A stretch of DNA of 64,000 nucleotides, taken from Litomosoides sigmodontis. Lineage: Eukaryota > Nematoda > Chromadorea > Rhabditida > Onchocercidae. The stretch is taken from positions 10,162,898-10,226,897 of the forward strand of contig OY718808.1 of assembly GCA_963070105.1 (NCBI GenBank). Reading direction: 5' to 3'. The translations under genes and the position numbers were made by a program. The notes under the pieces were generated by a model. That model was given only the letters and a program-made list of their open reading frames with translations. It was not told the origin of the DNA and searched no databases. The first letter of the stretch is position 1. Every line of letters begins with the position of its first letter. This document shows positions 53,175 through 64,000 of the stretch, piece after piece.

Positions 53175-53201
<27 letters not shown>
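53175..53201 (+). repeat. (CTG)9 trinucleotide repeat
   Basis: Nine perfect CTG units. They are translatable as poly-Cys, poly-Ala or poly-Leu, but no supported exon covers them. Confidence 0.95.
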
Positions 53202-53204
<3 letters not shown>

Positions 53205-55726
53205 TATTTGTCGCCGAAGGTAATCGTTTAACGTTTAATGCGGACGTCGGGCTGCAGCGAGTGGAGGAGGAGCATCGTTGCTTGCGCGTAACGCTCTTCT
53301 TAGCATTTCAGGCTTGAGGTGGCTTCAGCACTCTGATTTTCATTGATTCATTAGTTCGCTGATAGAGCGCGGCGGTCATTTATTCCGAAACATTGCTTCA
53401 GCTGCTAAACTGCGCTTTTCTTCTTCTAAAACACAACTTTCCTACTACATCAAGCTGACGCAAAGGGGCAGCGCGCGCGATGAAGCGCCGCAAAAGGGAA
53501 GAGCATTCTCTGTTTTAATCCGATGAATTAAGCAACGAATAAGAAGCGCTTTTGTGCGTGCTCTCAAAAGCTCTCAAATTCTATTGGCAGCCACTAATTA
53601 TTGTCACTTCGTACAGGTGAAAGCCATCCTGGTTATATATCTATGAAAATTAGTTTGCTAATGTCTTTGGTAATCTACTCTTCCAACATCTGAGGCGACG
53701 AAAAATAAAAGCTTAAACGAGAAGCATCACTCACACACCCTTTTCCTACTACATTTCCAAGTTGGTAGAGCGCTTTCGAAATTACAATATCGCAAGAAAC
53801 TTTTCCATACTTGATTTTTTGATGACTTGTGCGATTTTCATCACATTTTTAGCACGTAAATGATAATTCACGTGCAAAACGCTTCGATCTTCCGTCTCAT
53901 TAGTACGTGTTTGCATACGATTTATTAAATATCAGCAAAAAAGGACACACCAAGTGAGAATTTGTGGATAGCTATAAGCTGTGTTTCGGGTTCTCCGACA
54001 TTCCCCATCGAGGAAATAGCACAGTCCATGTTGAGAAGAGTTAATTTTGGATTAAATTTCGCACACACGCTTTTCCTCTGCTGTTCCACTTATTCTTTTC
54101 ATTGATCCTCCTCCACTTCACTGCTAACTACCATTTGTCTTCACACTCATTACAACGATCCTCTTCACTGCTGCTTTTATTGTTGACTGTGAAGGAGACC
54201 GGTCATTTGCTACTCCTTTGCTAACTCTTTTGTTGGTATTGGAATGAACTTAAATTCTCAATAAACTCTAAAGCCGCGCCCGCTCGCTCCATCGCATTAG
54301 ACACGTTTGAACATGTTTTGTTGTTAGGTGCTTGCAAACGAGGACTAGAGACCTCGCTTACACGTACGTGTATATTCATAACGCTTAAACCGAAATTAAC
54401 TGTGGCAATGTGCGCCGATGGTTGTCGTGCGAGAAATTGTTGGTGTGGGTGCTACCTCTCATTTAAACGTTCCACTTGATATTCTGTTGTATGAGTAAAG
54501 TTTCGTCTTTTGGGTGCTTGGAGTTTTCGACAAATTGGTGGACTTGTCGGGACAATTTGAATTGACATTCGGTCGAAGCTGATATTGACCGAATTTTCAC
54601 GGCTGCTGCTGGATTTGCAGTGCTGCTTTCACTGAGCAGAAGTGGATGAATTTCATGTTTTTAGGAAATTATAATATAAAACGTCAAGTAGTATACCGAA
54701 AAACAAAGCGCATCTAACATTCGGCAAAAAGCTTCCCGACAAAGGTAAGGTAGCACTGCAATTGTTGGAACACTTGACAGCTACTTTGTTTCAGTCTTCT
54801 CCAAAATGTAACATCCAATGCTTTTCCGTAAGCCGGTCATCAACAACGACTTTCATAACGGACATTGTTGGAATAACTGAGAATTGATTAATTAAATTTG
54901 TTTGGTGGGACCAGGTGTGGAATTGTTTTTGATTTTTAAATCATCTAATTTATCAAATTCAATTGCTGGCCATCCGGTTCAGTGAATGGCGAAGAACAAA
55001 AATTGCTTAGCTGAAAAAAGTCTGTTGAAAGATATGCGTCATCCGCGACGGCTAAATCGAACTTCCTGTCGCTTCACACATACTGGTTTAAGAAGAAGAT
55101 ATGCTTGATAAGACGGAAGTGAAAAGACGTTGGATTACACTCACACTCGCTTCAGAAAATGTTCCTATGAACAGAAAGATCGCATTGTGCGTTTCTCGAG
55201 TATTTCGCGCAGTAAACTTCAATTCTTTTCAAAAATGACTCTTTTGAATTTGAAAAAAGTCGAGCGAAACGGTGAAGGTATACAAGTGATAATATCGTTG
55301 ATTTTTGCATACAGCAAGCAGTGTTGATCCACTAATCGGCTGTGTGTGCAATTACGGATTTGATAGACTTGGAAATCAGCGGGCATATGTTCATGATTGC
55401 GAAGACTTCATGGCATGCCAAATGAGCCTCCTCCGTGATTCTACTGCGACGAATGACGGAATGGGACGGAGTGCGAGATCAATGAGATAATATTACGTAA
55501 CAAATTACGCTTCTTGTACGTCAGGCATCCCTCACGCTACATTTAATGCAAGAAGATCAATCACAAGGAGCTGATAAATAACTCTCCTTGGGAAACGGAA
55601 AGTACACCTGAATGAGCACCATTGCAGTGGAGAAGGTCATTAAATGTTAATTAAGAGGTGCAAAATTTTCGATCATAGGAGGAAGCGAAAGCTCATAGGT
55701 CATCTTCGAGAAATGCTAAACGCGTC

Positions 55727-55753
55727 TGTGTGTGTGTGTGTGTGTGTGTGTGT
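55727..55753 (+). repeat. (TG)n microsatellite just 3' of the OATP gene
   Basis: About 13 TG units, some 130 bp beyond the predicted OATP stop codon. Confidence 0.95.
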
Positions 55754-55881
55754 TTTTAATATGCATGGCTATTTGAGTCGTCTATCTTTGCGGTACATCA
55801 ATTAATTACAGTTGCATTTTTTTCCGAACTCCTCACCTCTAAGTGATCAGCAATCAGTTTTTTCATCTGGTCAGCAATCAG

Positions 55882-58800
55882 TCAGTGGGAGATCCTTTGC
55901 AAAGTAAAACACAGCGATATCAGGGATTGACGATAGCAATCTGTAATAAGCAATTATAAACACGTCACACCTGGGTAGCACAAAGCGCTATCAGAGATAT
56001 TCCGAAAAAGCATCAGCTTGGTATGTCGTATTTTTACCGCAAAGATCCCACGATATGAGCTGGAAGTTGCCACTGTTTGTGAACAAGATTTTTTAATTCT
56101 CTATATCGCAGCTTGTCAATGCGCAGGAGTTAATTCAAAAGCAAAATAGCGCACCTTATTATGCTATAAGTTAGATGAGTCGTAAGTCGCAGTTTGTCGC
56201 TGTCGTATAGCTCACAAGCTCCCCGCGATTTCTCCGCGCACACGGTATTCCACATAACGCAGGCATTATCGTTGATCCAACCCCAAAAAACTGACGATGG
56301 TAGCGTCGCTGTAACACAGAAACACCTCTAAAACTATACTTTGAAGGTAGGTAACGCCAATTTGACGAAAGTGAGTTTTCCAACTTTTCCTGACAGAAAA
56401 TAATGTGTTTTGCTTCTTCGCTCTGCGGGTGTTTCACTGAGTTTAACTCCGAAACCATGTGCTTCACTTCTATTAGTCAGGAAATATCGGTGGAAGAGGC
56501 AAAATTAGCCTTGATTAGCAGTGAGAACTTGCAATCAACAAACCGATTAAGCTAACAAGAAATCCTTGGAAGCCAAGAGAAATGCTTCGATCCACCGGTG
56601 GTACCGATCTGAATAATCTTACATTGAATGCGCGAATTGTTTTTGTGATTTCAATGACTAAAGAGTTGAGTGCTATTCTCTGCCTCCTATCAGTAAAATC
56701 GTCTGCCGAACACATCAATCATAACGGAAGCGACGAAACTGCGAAAACAGATTTAGGAGCAGTTTTAGTAAAGAAAAACTTGCCATACTTAAGTGCTACA
56801 AAGGGATGGAAAATCAAACATCTATGGGTTGCAACATGAAAAATTCTTCTTACTCCAACACATTTATGCAAAAAAGCGACGTTGAGAAGTATACGTACGT
56901 GCATAGCGTCTCACCTGAGAACTATTAGTACTGCCGGGATAATGCTCAATCCACCAAGGATACAGGAAAGCGCCAAGTTCAAAAAATACCACGTGAATTT
57001 TCGCTTACATACGCTATGAAGGCAGAAATCACGTGAAACTTCACTGTCTGTACTATTCGAGCAGCTGCAGTTTCGGAAAATCTAGAAGTAAATGTTAAAA
57101 AATTTGAAGCAAATTACGATACTTTCCATGCGGTGTAATTAAACACCACAAATCGGATATAGGGTGTTAAATCAGAAATTATTAAAATTTAAGGGAAAGT
57201 ACAGACTGCTTGATCGAGCGATGCTTGGAACTGTCGAGAGCGCAGAATTCGTTGTTACTTTTAAATTAACTAACAATTACAGTTTGATTTCCACAGAAAT
57301 TTTAGTATGAAAGAACGATGTGCTCGAGTTAGTTCATCAGTGATAACAAAGAGTCATACATTGCCAGTTGAAGGATTGGAAAAAGTTTGGCCGAAAGAGC
57401 AGCCAGCGTGGCAAGGGGAATAGAACGCTTGGCCACGTCGATTACAGACCGGATGCAGTGGCATGCCGACGCAATTGCAGTTGCTGTTACATTTTGTGGT
57501 GAAATTCCGATCGTTCGACCTGAACGAAATGACACGTTTATTCGCACAATAATTCAACTCCCGTAAAAATTTATTTCAAATTTTATACGCAAAAGATAAG
57601 AATTCCTCCTCCTCCGAAAAAAGACTCACTTAGCCTCATCACTAATTGAACTAAGCACTGATTTACAGCCGATCATTGCATTATTGAGTGAAAACACGGC
57701 AGCAATCAACGAGCATACGAGGATATATGCTGCTGCTTTACGACCTGAAATTTCAAGGAACGGTTGAACATGAATGAATATTCCTGGCGATTCCATCCCG
57801 ATCATCGGACAGCTAACTGATATCCGCTGAACAGAATTGAAAAACTAAAATGAACTGCAGAGGAATGTTAGCTTTTCATTTACCTTGCAATTTGAATTTC
57901 CGCATTATTAAACCACCAACAAAGAGGCCGATAGCAAATCCTAGCAGACTCGCTACTCCTGCAACACCAAATGACACAGCTGTGACGGTAAAATAAATAG
58001 CTCTTCAATTCATATATAATATAGCACCCCTTCTTTCGTAAGCTCAAGCACCGGCGCTCCTCCTCCTAGCCAGAATTCACTTTCACTCCGCAAGTGGACA
58101 ATGAATGGAAGATAGCGCGGCGGTGCGACAGGAACACGTTTGTCAGAAGCCGCGAGTAATTTGTAATCAAAGTGAATTTAGTGCAACACTCCATTCACTT
58201 TCATCGCTACGCCTATTGTGAAATTGCATTATTAGCTGCTAATCAACGTCTTATTGGCTCGCTACTTCAAGGATGCCGCGGTATTATTGTTATTGCAAAT
58301 TGCTTGTATGTTATTTTAAAATGATGCGAACCTAAAAAAAGATTAATTTTGTGTTGTGGGAAGCCGAACTGTATGACCAAATATTTCGGGAGGAAGATGA
58401 AAAATCCCTTGAATGCAAAGACATCCATTATGCGGCCAATCATTGAGAAAACATAAACTGGTGACTTCAAGATCCTTTGCACTGTTGCAGTAAAGTCTGA
58501 AATGAAGTTGAAGGGGTGCAGGGTGAGTGAAGAAGATGTGAAGTAACTTGCTTCGTAGAACTACCCCAACTGGCACCTGCGCTTCATGAGATGTCCGCGT
58601 CCCTGTGCCTTACTGCTAGTGAAGTAGCAACGACAAAGCAATGCTCATTCACGTCAGAAGAGCGCAGAATGTCGACATCCAGCCGCACGGAAGGGTGCAG
58701 GTGAAGTAAGTACTGAAGCCTACCGATGATTTTCGCTTTTGCGGAAGTTGGCACGACGGTGTTGCCCGCGTCATCCCTCATAGCGTGTCGATCGATCAGC

Positions 58801-61780
58801 ACCAAACCCTTCTCCCGCACCCTTTTCTCCACCTCAACTCTGCAAGGCGCACGTGCAATTCATCGGTGAATGCGCTCACTCAGCGCGCATTCTCATCCAA
58901 CAGTGAAACGAATGAATATATAATTTAAACGGCTGAACGAAGAGAATGACTACCTCTCATTAACCAATGAGTGAATTTCGGAAGGCGCGTGATCGTCCAG
59001 GTTACTCGTTACGCCACTCTGATATACTCTCTCTTAATTATTCCTTCACAGCGACATGTTCAGAGATGGAAAAGATTATAAATTGGCTACGATTGTAGTT
59101 TGCTTAATTCTGTGCTAGCTATTCATTCGTGCAGAGGCCTGCTGTATTGCAATTAGCAGTAGAAACTTACGCAATGTTCTGCACGTAAATCACTAAACTT
59201 GTAATTGACACATGTCGGGTAGAGGTATAAAATTAACGATGGGCAAAGCATTGCAATACCAATACCAAGAAAGCCTGCCCACCAGCGTCCAATCCATGAT
59301 GGATCCCGAGGTGTTAATCCAGCTGGTACTGAAAAGTTTGATGGCTTTTTGAATTCAAACCATTAATTACTTCAGTAGCAGTAAGAACGACTTCTGTTAG
59401 TCAAAACAACAACATTTCGACAACGAAGAAGTGGAGCGAGAGTTTGAATAATGGTTAAGTTGAGTAACTGAATCTTTGAATGCAATTAAGGAAACCACTT
59501 CCAGGAAATATCATCCGCGACATGATAATTAACGGATTAAGCGTTAGCCGCCTGTCGTAATCCGACTTCTCCCACGCATCTGTCTACATGTGTGGTCGAT
59601 GCAAAAGCACATCGAGCGGATGATGAACGAAGTTCAAACTGTTCCTCAACGAATCTATCAATGATGTCTACTGCTTACCATCGAAACTGTAGTAGTAGTT
59701 GTTAACAATGCTACCAATTAAAAATCCAAGAAATGGGCCAAGAATGCGGATGAAAAACATGCCAGCTGAAACACGGCGGAGTAAGCGCAATGCTTGCTTC
59801 CATCACCTTTCACCTTCACCTGCCCTTTTCTAAATTGACAGCTTCCACCAGGAAGAAAACCCTCGTTCGCTGATCACTCTTACTGCTAGTCCACATCTTA
59901 TTCCTCGCTAGAAATATTTTGCAAAAGCAAAAGAAATGTGAATTAAAACCGAAATAAAGTGGTAAATTTTGTCGTTTCACATTATCGTCAATTAAAGGAA
60001 GACCAAGCGAGTAAGGCATCGTCCGGCCAATGCCAAGGATAAGCAAACCGGCAAATATTGTAACGAACGGCCCCACATTTGACAAGCCGCTTGAGCAACG
60101 CATCCCACTGATCTGTAATGTCAGGTGAGCAGTCAGTGGAAATAATTTTGAAGTTAAAAAAGTGCCCTAATACTTGAGGACTACTGCTTTATTTTAGCTG
60201 AGAGTGAGCAATGCGGTTATCACTGAAATGTGCAGGTGATATAGCAAACATAGCAGGGTTCTTCACGCGAAACCTTCGTCAATAGAATAACAGTGATGCT
60301 TTGGCTTTGCTTGGCTTCAAACACTGCATCTGCGCAATTTGTTTCATAGAAACAACATTGTTATTACGTGCACCTATGTGCCCACGCATGATTAAATTTC
60401 AAACAGTGCCAAACACATACTTCTTGTTTAAGTGCATTGAACATTTTGCTGCAAAAGGAGAGCGGTGAACCAATTAAAATACGAATTTTTGAAATTTCTG
60501 TCGCATTAAGCTGATCAGATTGTTGCAAGAAACTCTAAAGTAAAGTTCATTGAATTTGACATTTCACATGACAGTCATCCTCAGCTGTTGCCAAACTTTC
60601 AGCAAAAATTTAAGAGTGGACGTTTGTACACTGTCGATTGATTCGCACACCAAATTATCAAATAGTTATGGAGACTAGATGAGTCTAAAAATTGAGAAAA
60701 TGACAAAAAAACAAGACTCCTAACTGATCGGATGGAATTTCTTCATCAGCAAATTGACGCAAAGTTGTATTTGGCGTATACGCTCTATGTGATAAAATTA
60801 TACGTTGACCATCACATAAGTAAATACGTACACGCAAAGAGGTAATTAATCTACATCAAAGCAGCAAGTATGGTTGCAAAAGTATTCACAAATATTTTAC
60901 CGGAAACGATTCAACCGCTGAGAAGCTCCATGCATAATTGGAAAATGCGCTCGCCTGCATGCTACCGTTCAAGTGGCTCCAACCAGCTGCTGCTGCTGTT
61001 ACGCTTGATTCTGAAACTTCTTTTAGCTACAATTGTTCGCCATCTGCACAGTTCGTAATTCAACGTTATTAATTTAATTACCTCCAATTAGGGCTGAGTT
61101 AAGTTGAGCAGTTCGCACCGGGAAAAGGAAATTAGACATGCCAATGAGAATATCTGCAAAGGCAATCATCAAACTGCCCGCACCGATCCATCTGGCCCGG
61201 TTTCCCTAAACAAACGTTTATGCAAATCAGATGGAACGTTTATTAATTAAGGTTTAATACGTACGTATCTAAATCTTCCATCATGATTCATTTTTTGTAC
61301 CGAATTGATCTTTCATCCACGGGAGGAAACACCTGAAATCACCACCTATTTGTCTTTTAATCACGATACTCCCACCAATTATGCTCACCATTTGTAGACA
61401 ACACAAGAAGTTACAGATGGGAAGTTAGAAAAATTTCCTCTTAAATGGGTTCGAAATAAAGTAAAACCGTTGTTCAAAATTAGTAGGAATAAACCATCGA
61501 TACCTTGCTACCGAAATAGCTCACAAAAACCACGGACGGTATGTAGCCGAAGTCGCCAGCAGAAACCATCAAACCAGACATTCGACTTGATATTTGAAAT
61601 TGTTTCTCGATTGATACCACTACACTGCAACTCTTCCACACTTCCCCTCACTCAACTTTATCCTTTTTACAAAAATATAAAGAAGTAAAATTTTATATTA
61701 AGCGGTAACCTTGCCATGAAGAAGCCACCAATTGATTCCAGAAAATAAACCGTAAGAAAGAGGGTGAAGAAAGCAACAAC
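55882..61780 (-). CDS. Organic anion transporting polypeptide (OATP / SLCO family), N-terminus unresolved
   Basis: A 12-helix plasma-membrane transporter of the major facilitator superfamily that takes up amphipathic organic anions. Predicted exons: 61780-61710, 61624-61504, 61205-61082, 60112-59981, 59765-59679, 59328-59212, 58839-58724, 58496-58332, 57979-57884, 57744-57630, 57519-57360, 57081-56915, 56608-56544, 56308-56155, 56072-56038 and 55940-55882. Landmarks in order are AFFTLFLTVYFLESIGGFFM (TM1), FVSYFGSK, RARWIGAGSLMIAFADILIG, ILGIGRTMPYSLGLPLIDD, FIRILGPFLGFLIGS, PRDPSWIGRWWAGFLG, SPVYVFSMIGRIMDVFAFKG and GFAIGLFVGGLIMRKF. The Kazal-like extracellular loop follows (CNSNCNCVGMPLHPVCNRRG, YSPCHAGC), continuing in the next exon (NCSCSNST...CKRKFTWYF), then LRSVPPVDRSISLGFQG and WGWINDNACVMWN. 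One exon between 61082 and 60112 may be missing, the first exon was not identified (candidate ATG at 62847), and the last two short exons are tentative. Confidence 0.93.
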
Positions 61781-62595
61781 CTGAAAAAGGCTTTAAAATG
61801 ATGACACCTTCCGATGGGACTAGGTGAAATGCTAAATTAAAATGCACTTTGTTTGGCAATTTTTTCTTAATTTAATAAGGAGTTAAAACGTCGTTGAATA
61901 TAATATAGAACAACTACTGCAGAAATGCAATGTGCATTCTTATACTCTACCCTTCTCTCTCTTTCTCTTTCTCTCTCTCCCTTTCTATCTGCTCTCTGTT
62001 ATGGTACTCAGTTTAATCTTCATGCTAAATAAGTTCACTGAAATTTTCGTGAAACGCTAACCGTTTTCTGCTCAGACATAACAACCAATCACTCGGAAGA
62101 TTGCTGATAAAGAAAGCGAAGAAAAGCGATTTGAAATTTGCTGCAAAATGTGGTCTGAAGCTGTCACCTTAATTTTAATGCATTCATTCTTTCATTTATT
62201 TTCAGGTCTGACGAATAGATCAAAATGTTCAAATATTCAATGACAGACACAAACACAGACAGACTAAGCGCACAGACACAACAGCAACTGTACTTTTGGT
62301 GCAATTGTCGCAGAGCTGCTCCATGTCGATGTAAGTAAAGATGAATAGCGACGTAAGTAAAGGACAACTGATCCACTTGAGTAGTGGTGGACGATAAGAT
62401 CGAACTGTTATCATAGCTTATCATTAGCTAATTAAAAGCACTGCATGAAAGCGATGCTCCTCATCACACCCTCGTTTGACCATCCGAATTCACTTCCTTT
62501 CAAGGGAGACAAGTTTATCAAGCAGTTGAGTGTTCAGCAACACCACCCCAATCACCTTCTATTGCAATGCACCACAAAGCAAATGAGTGAAGTAA

Positions 62596-62847
62596 TTAGT
62601 AGGAAAGCAGGTCGAAATATGAATAGAACGCAATGACATCAACATTGCTTTCAGTTCTCATGTCACCACTGAGAAGAGAGAAAACAGGTTTTTTGTTTTC
62701 GATCATTTTGGGAGACACAGGTGCTTTGGAAGTGGAGGGAGGAGAACGGCTGATGTCAATAAGTGGACTGCTGCTTCTCGCCACTCTTCTTAGCCGGCCA
62801 CTACATTGATAAGATGTGGTAAGGTGGACGAGGAGCTCGATTACCAT
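62596..62847 (-). CDS. Candidate N-terminal exon of the OATP gene
   Basis: An ATG at 62847 opens a minus-strand frame of about 80 codons that is Ser/Pro/Arg-rich, as expected of a cytoplasmic N-terminus. It sits about 0.8 kb upstream of the TM1 exon on the same strand. I could not fix a donor that joins it in phase, so it may instead be chance. Confidence 0.3.
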   Translation of the reverse strand: MVIELLVHLTTSYQCSGRLRRVARSSSPLIDISRSPPSTSKAPVSPKMIENKKPVFSLLSGDMRTESNVDVIAFYSYFDLLSY

Positions 62848-63028
62848 GATTATCTAGCCTGGTAGAAGTGATTGGCGCAGCCGTGAACTAATCTGAAATC
62901 ATAACAGGACGGTCCTTGCCTAGGGATGTAGCGTAGCCAGGTGGGCAAGAGGCGAATAGGCATGAACGATGGTCAGATCAGCTTATTAGCCTTACAGCCC
63001 TTACGAACAAGATGTGTTTGTGACAATG

Positions 63029-63054
63029 ACACACACACACACACACACACACAC
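63029..63054 (+). repeat. (AC)13 microsatellite
   Basis: Thirteen AC units in non-coding DNA. Confidence 0.95.
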
Positions 63055-63513
63055 TTCTGCTCCGAAGAAATGCTTGCGGGAAAAGCTTGAAGTAGGGTAA
63101 AAAAAAATTTTTCAAAAAAGGGGTATTTTACAGGCGAACAGGCAACAATAGGAAGAAGCGGCAATGGGAAGGGAATTTTTGATGCGACGACACAGCCTTG
63201 ATAGGGGGATTGGAGAGAAGCGGAATTGGTTGGTTGGTGGCGATAAAAGAGGAAGAAGTGAAATGACTGATAAAGTTTTGAGGTGTTTTGCATATGCTGC
63301 GCCGACTTTCAAAGTAAATAGAGAGTGTAAATGAAATAAAATCATGGATGCAATGAGAGTTAATTCATTTCATGCTTTACAGTTAACCCATTGCAGCGGC
63401 ATCCTAAATCTCATTTCACGTTAGATACAATTTTTCACTAGAGTAAATAAATCGTTGGATACTGTAGATTCATTCATCTGCATCTCTTGCAAGTAAGGGA
63501 TTAACTGGAATCA

Positions 63514-63566
63514 AACATCGAGCGTCAAACATCAAACGCATCAAACGACAACAGACGCATCAAACG
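63514..63566 (+). repeat. Imperfect tandem repeat of a CATCAAACG-type unit
   Basis: ATCGAGCGTCAAACATC, AAACGCATCAAACGACAAC and AGACGCATCAAACGTTTC share a unit of about 9 bp, repeated four to five times with changes. It is small and non-coding. Confidence 0.6.
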
Positions 63567-64000
63567 TTTCCCTTTCAACACACGCCTCTGAAAATCAGTG
63601 AAATGAGCAAAACGGACAGCAACAAGCCGAAATCTCAACGTTTCGCACGTTTCAACGCCACTCTTTGCACCCTTCTTACCTCTGGGCTCTTTTGGTAACA
63701 CCCAATTTTCTTCAGAGAATTTAATTTCACTTTAATTTTCCTTATGTTGTAAACATAAGCGGAAAAACTAAACCTAAATACACCATAATGAATATTATCA
63801 GTAGCCAGCGTACGACGTTACCACACGACCTGTCTATTTCGAAAATATGTTGTTCAGTTTTGCCAGCAATCTGTTATACACGTACGATGAAGCAACGGGT
63901 AGTTTGATGGCTTTGACGGCGTATATCTTTACATATAATTGGTATATGTTATACGGTAATGCGTTAACACGAGCACGGAGAGCATTTCTTAACGTTGCCA

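Larger units (their letters stand above)
49150..55881. other. Gene-poor intergenic region with simple repeats
   Basis: About 6.7 kb without a supported gene. It includes purine-rich (GA/GGA) and pyrimidine-rich stretches, a (CT)n run at about 51931-51956, (CTG)9 at 53175-53201 and a (GT)n run at about 55727-55753. Open frames such as 49402-49653, 51287-51517 and 53002-53223 are biased in composition and resemble no family. A cysteine-containing frame at 55305-55490 is noted separately. Confidence 0.55.
62850..64000. other. Right-hand end, no supported gene
   Basis: It holds a (CA)n microsatellite at 63029-63054 and a short run of imperfect CATCAAACG repeats near 63520-63570. It probably contains upstream sequence of the OATP gene. 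Confidence 0.5.

Noticed and set aside
53002..53223. Frame with a nine-Cys run near 53175
   Set aside because: It is a product of the (CTG)9 repeat, with no splice or family support.
1..64000. tRNA genes, rRNA, CRISPR arrays, Wolbachia-derived bacterial genes
   Set aside because: I looked for T-loop GGTTCGAATCC-type boxes, repeat-spacer arrays and long intron-less bacterial frames and saw none. A weak tRNA cannot be excluded without a covariance search (for example tRNAscan-SE).

Overview
This is a eukaryotic chromosome segment: AT-rich, with genes broken into many short exons by introns of mostly 100-600 bp bounded by GT...AG, and proteins that read clearly as animal. The bestrophin copies, the compact introns and the overall protein divergence point to a nematode, probably a parasitic (spirurid/filarial-like) species. 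That placement is an inference, because no rRNA, spliced-leader or mitochondrial sequence is visible to confirm it. No bacterial genes, CRISPR arrays or intact transposase genes were seen. Exon borders below were worked out by hand from splice signals, reading phase and family conservation.

Layout from left to right. (1) 1-6494, minus strand: two tandem bestrophin chloride-channel genes; the upstream one is complete (10 exons, about 627 aa) and the downstream one runs off the left edge. (2) 6495-10975: repeat-rich intergenic DNA with a (CA)30 tract. (3) 10976-12650, plus: an Sgf11/ATXN7L3 subunit of the SAGA deubiquitinase module. (4) 14218-17783, minus: an APMAP/strictosidine-synthase-like membrane-anchored beta-propeller. 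(5) 18972-20905, plus: a THAP-domain protein whose zinc-finger codons are interrupted by an apparent GC-AG intron. (6) 21822-22312, minus: an ERG28 homologue with an apparent frameshift, head-to-head with an unrecognised coding-like stretch (22376-22965, plus). (7) 24362-39697, minus: PSME4/PA200, the very large HEAT-repeat proteasome activator. (8) 42120-about 47059, minus: PALS1/MPP5 (Stardust), an L27-PDZ-SH3-GK polarity scaffold. (9) 47899-49149: a foldback repeat with two arms of about 458 bp, with a diverged single-arm relative at 41731-42077 just beyond the PALS1 stop. (10) 49150-55881: gene-poor, low-complexity DNA. (11) 55882-61780 or further, minus: an OATP/SLCO organic-anion transporter with a Kazal-like extracellular domain. 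(12) 62850-64000: no supported gene.

The genes are housekeeping or membrane genes with unrelated functions and no operon logic beyond the tandem bestrophins. The most noteworthy observations are the THAP intron, where spliced and unspliced reading both supply the last two zinc ligands at the same residue numbers; a second GC-type donor in the duplicated bestrophin at a position where its sister uses GT; the foldback element and its solo relative; and the disrupted ERG28 frame.
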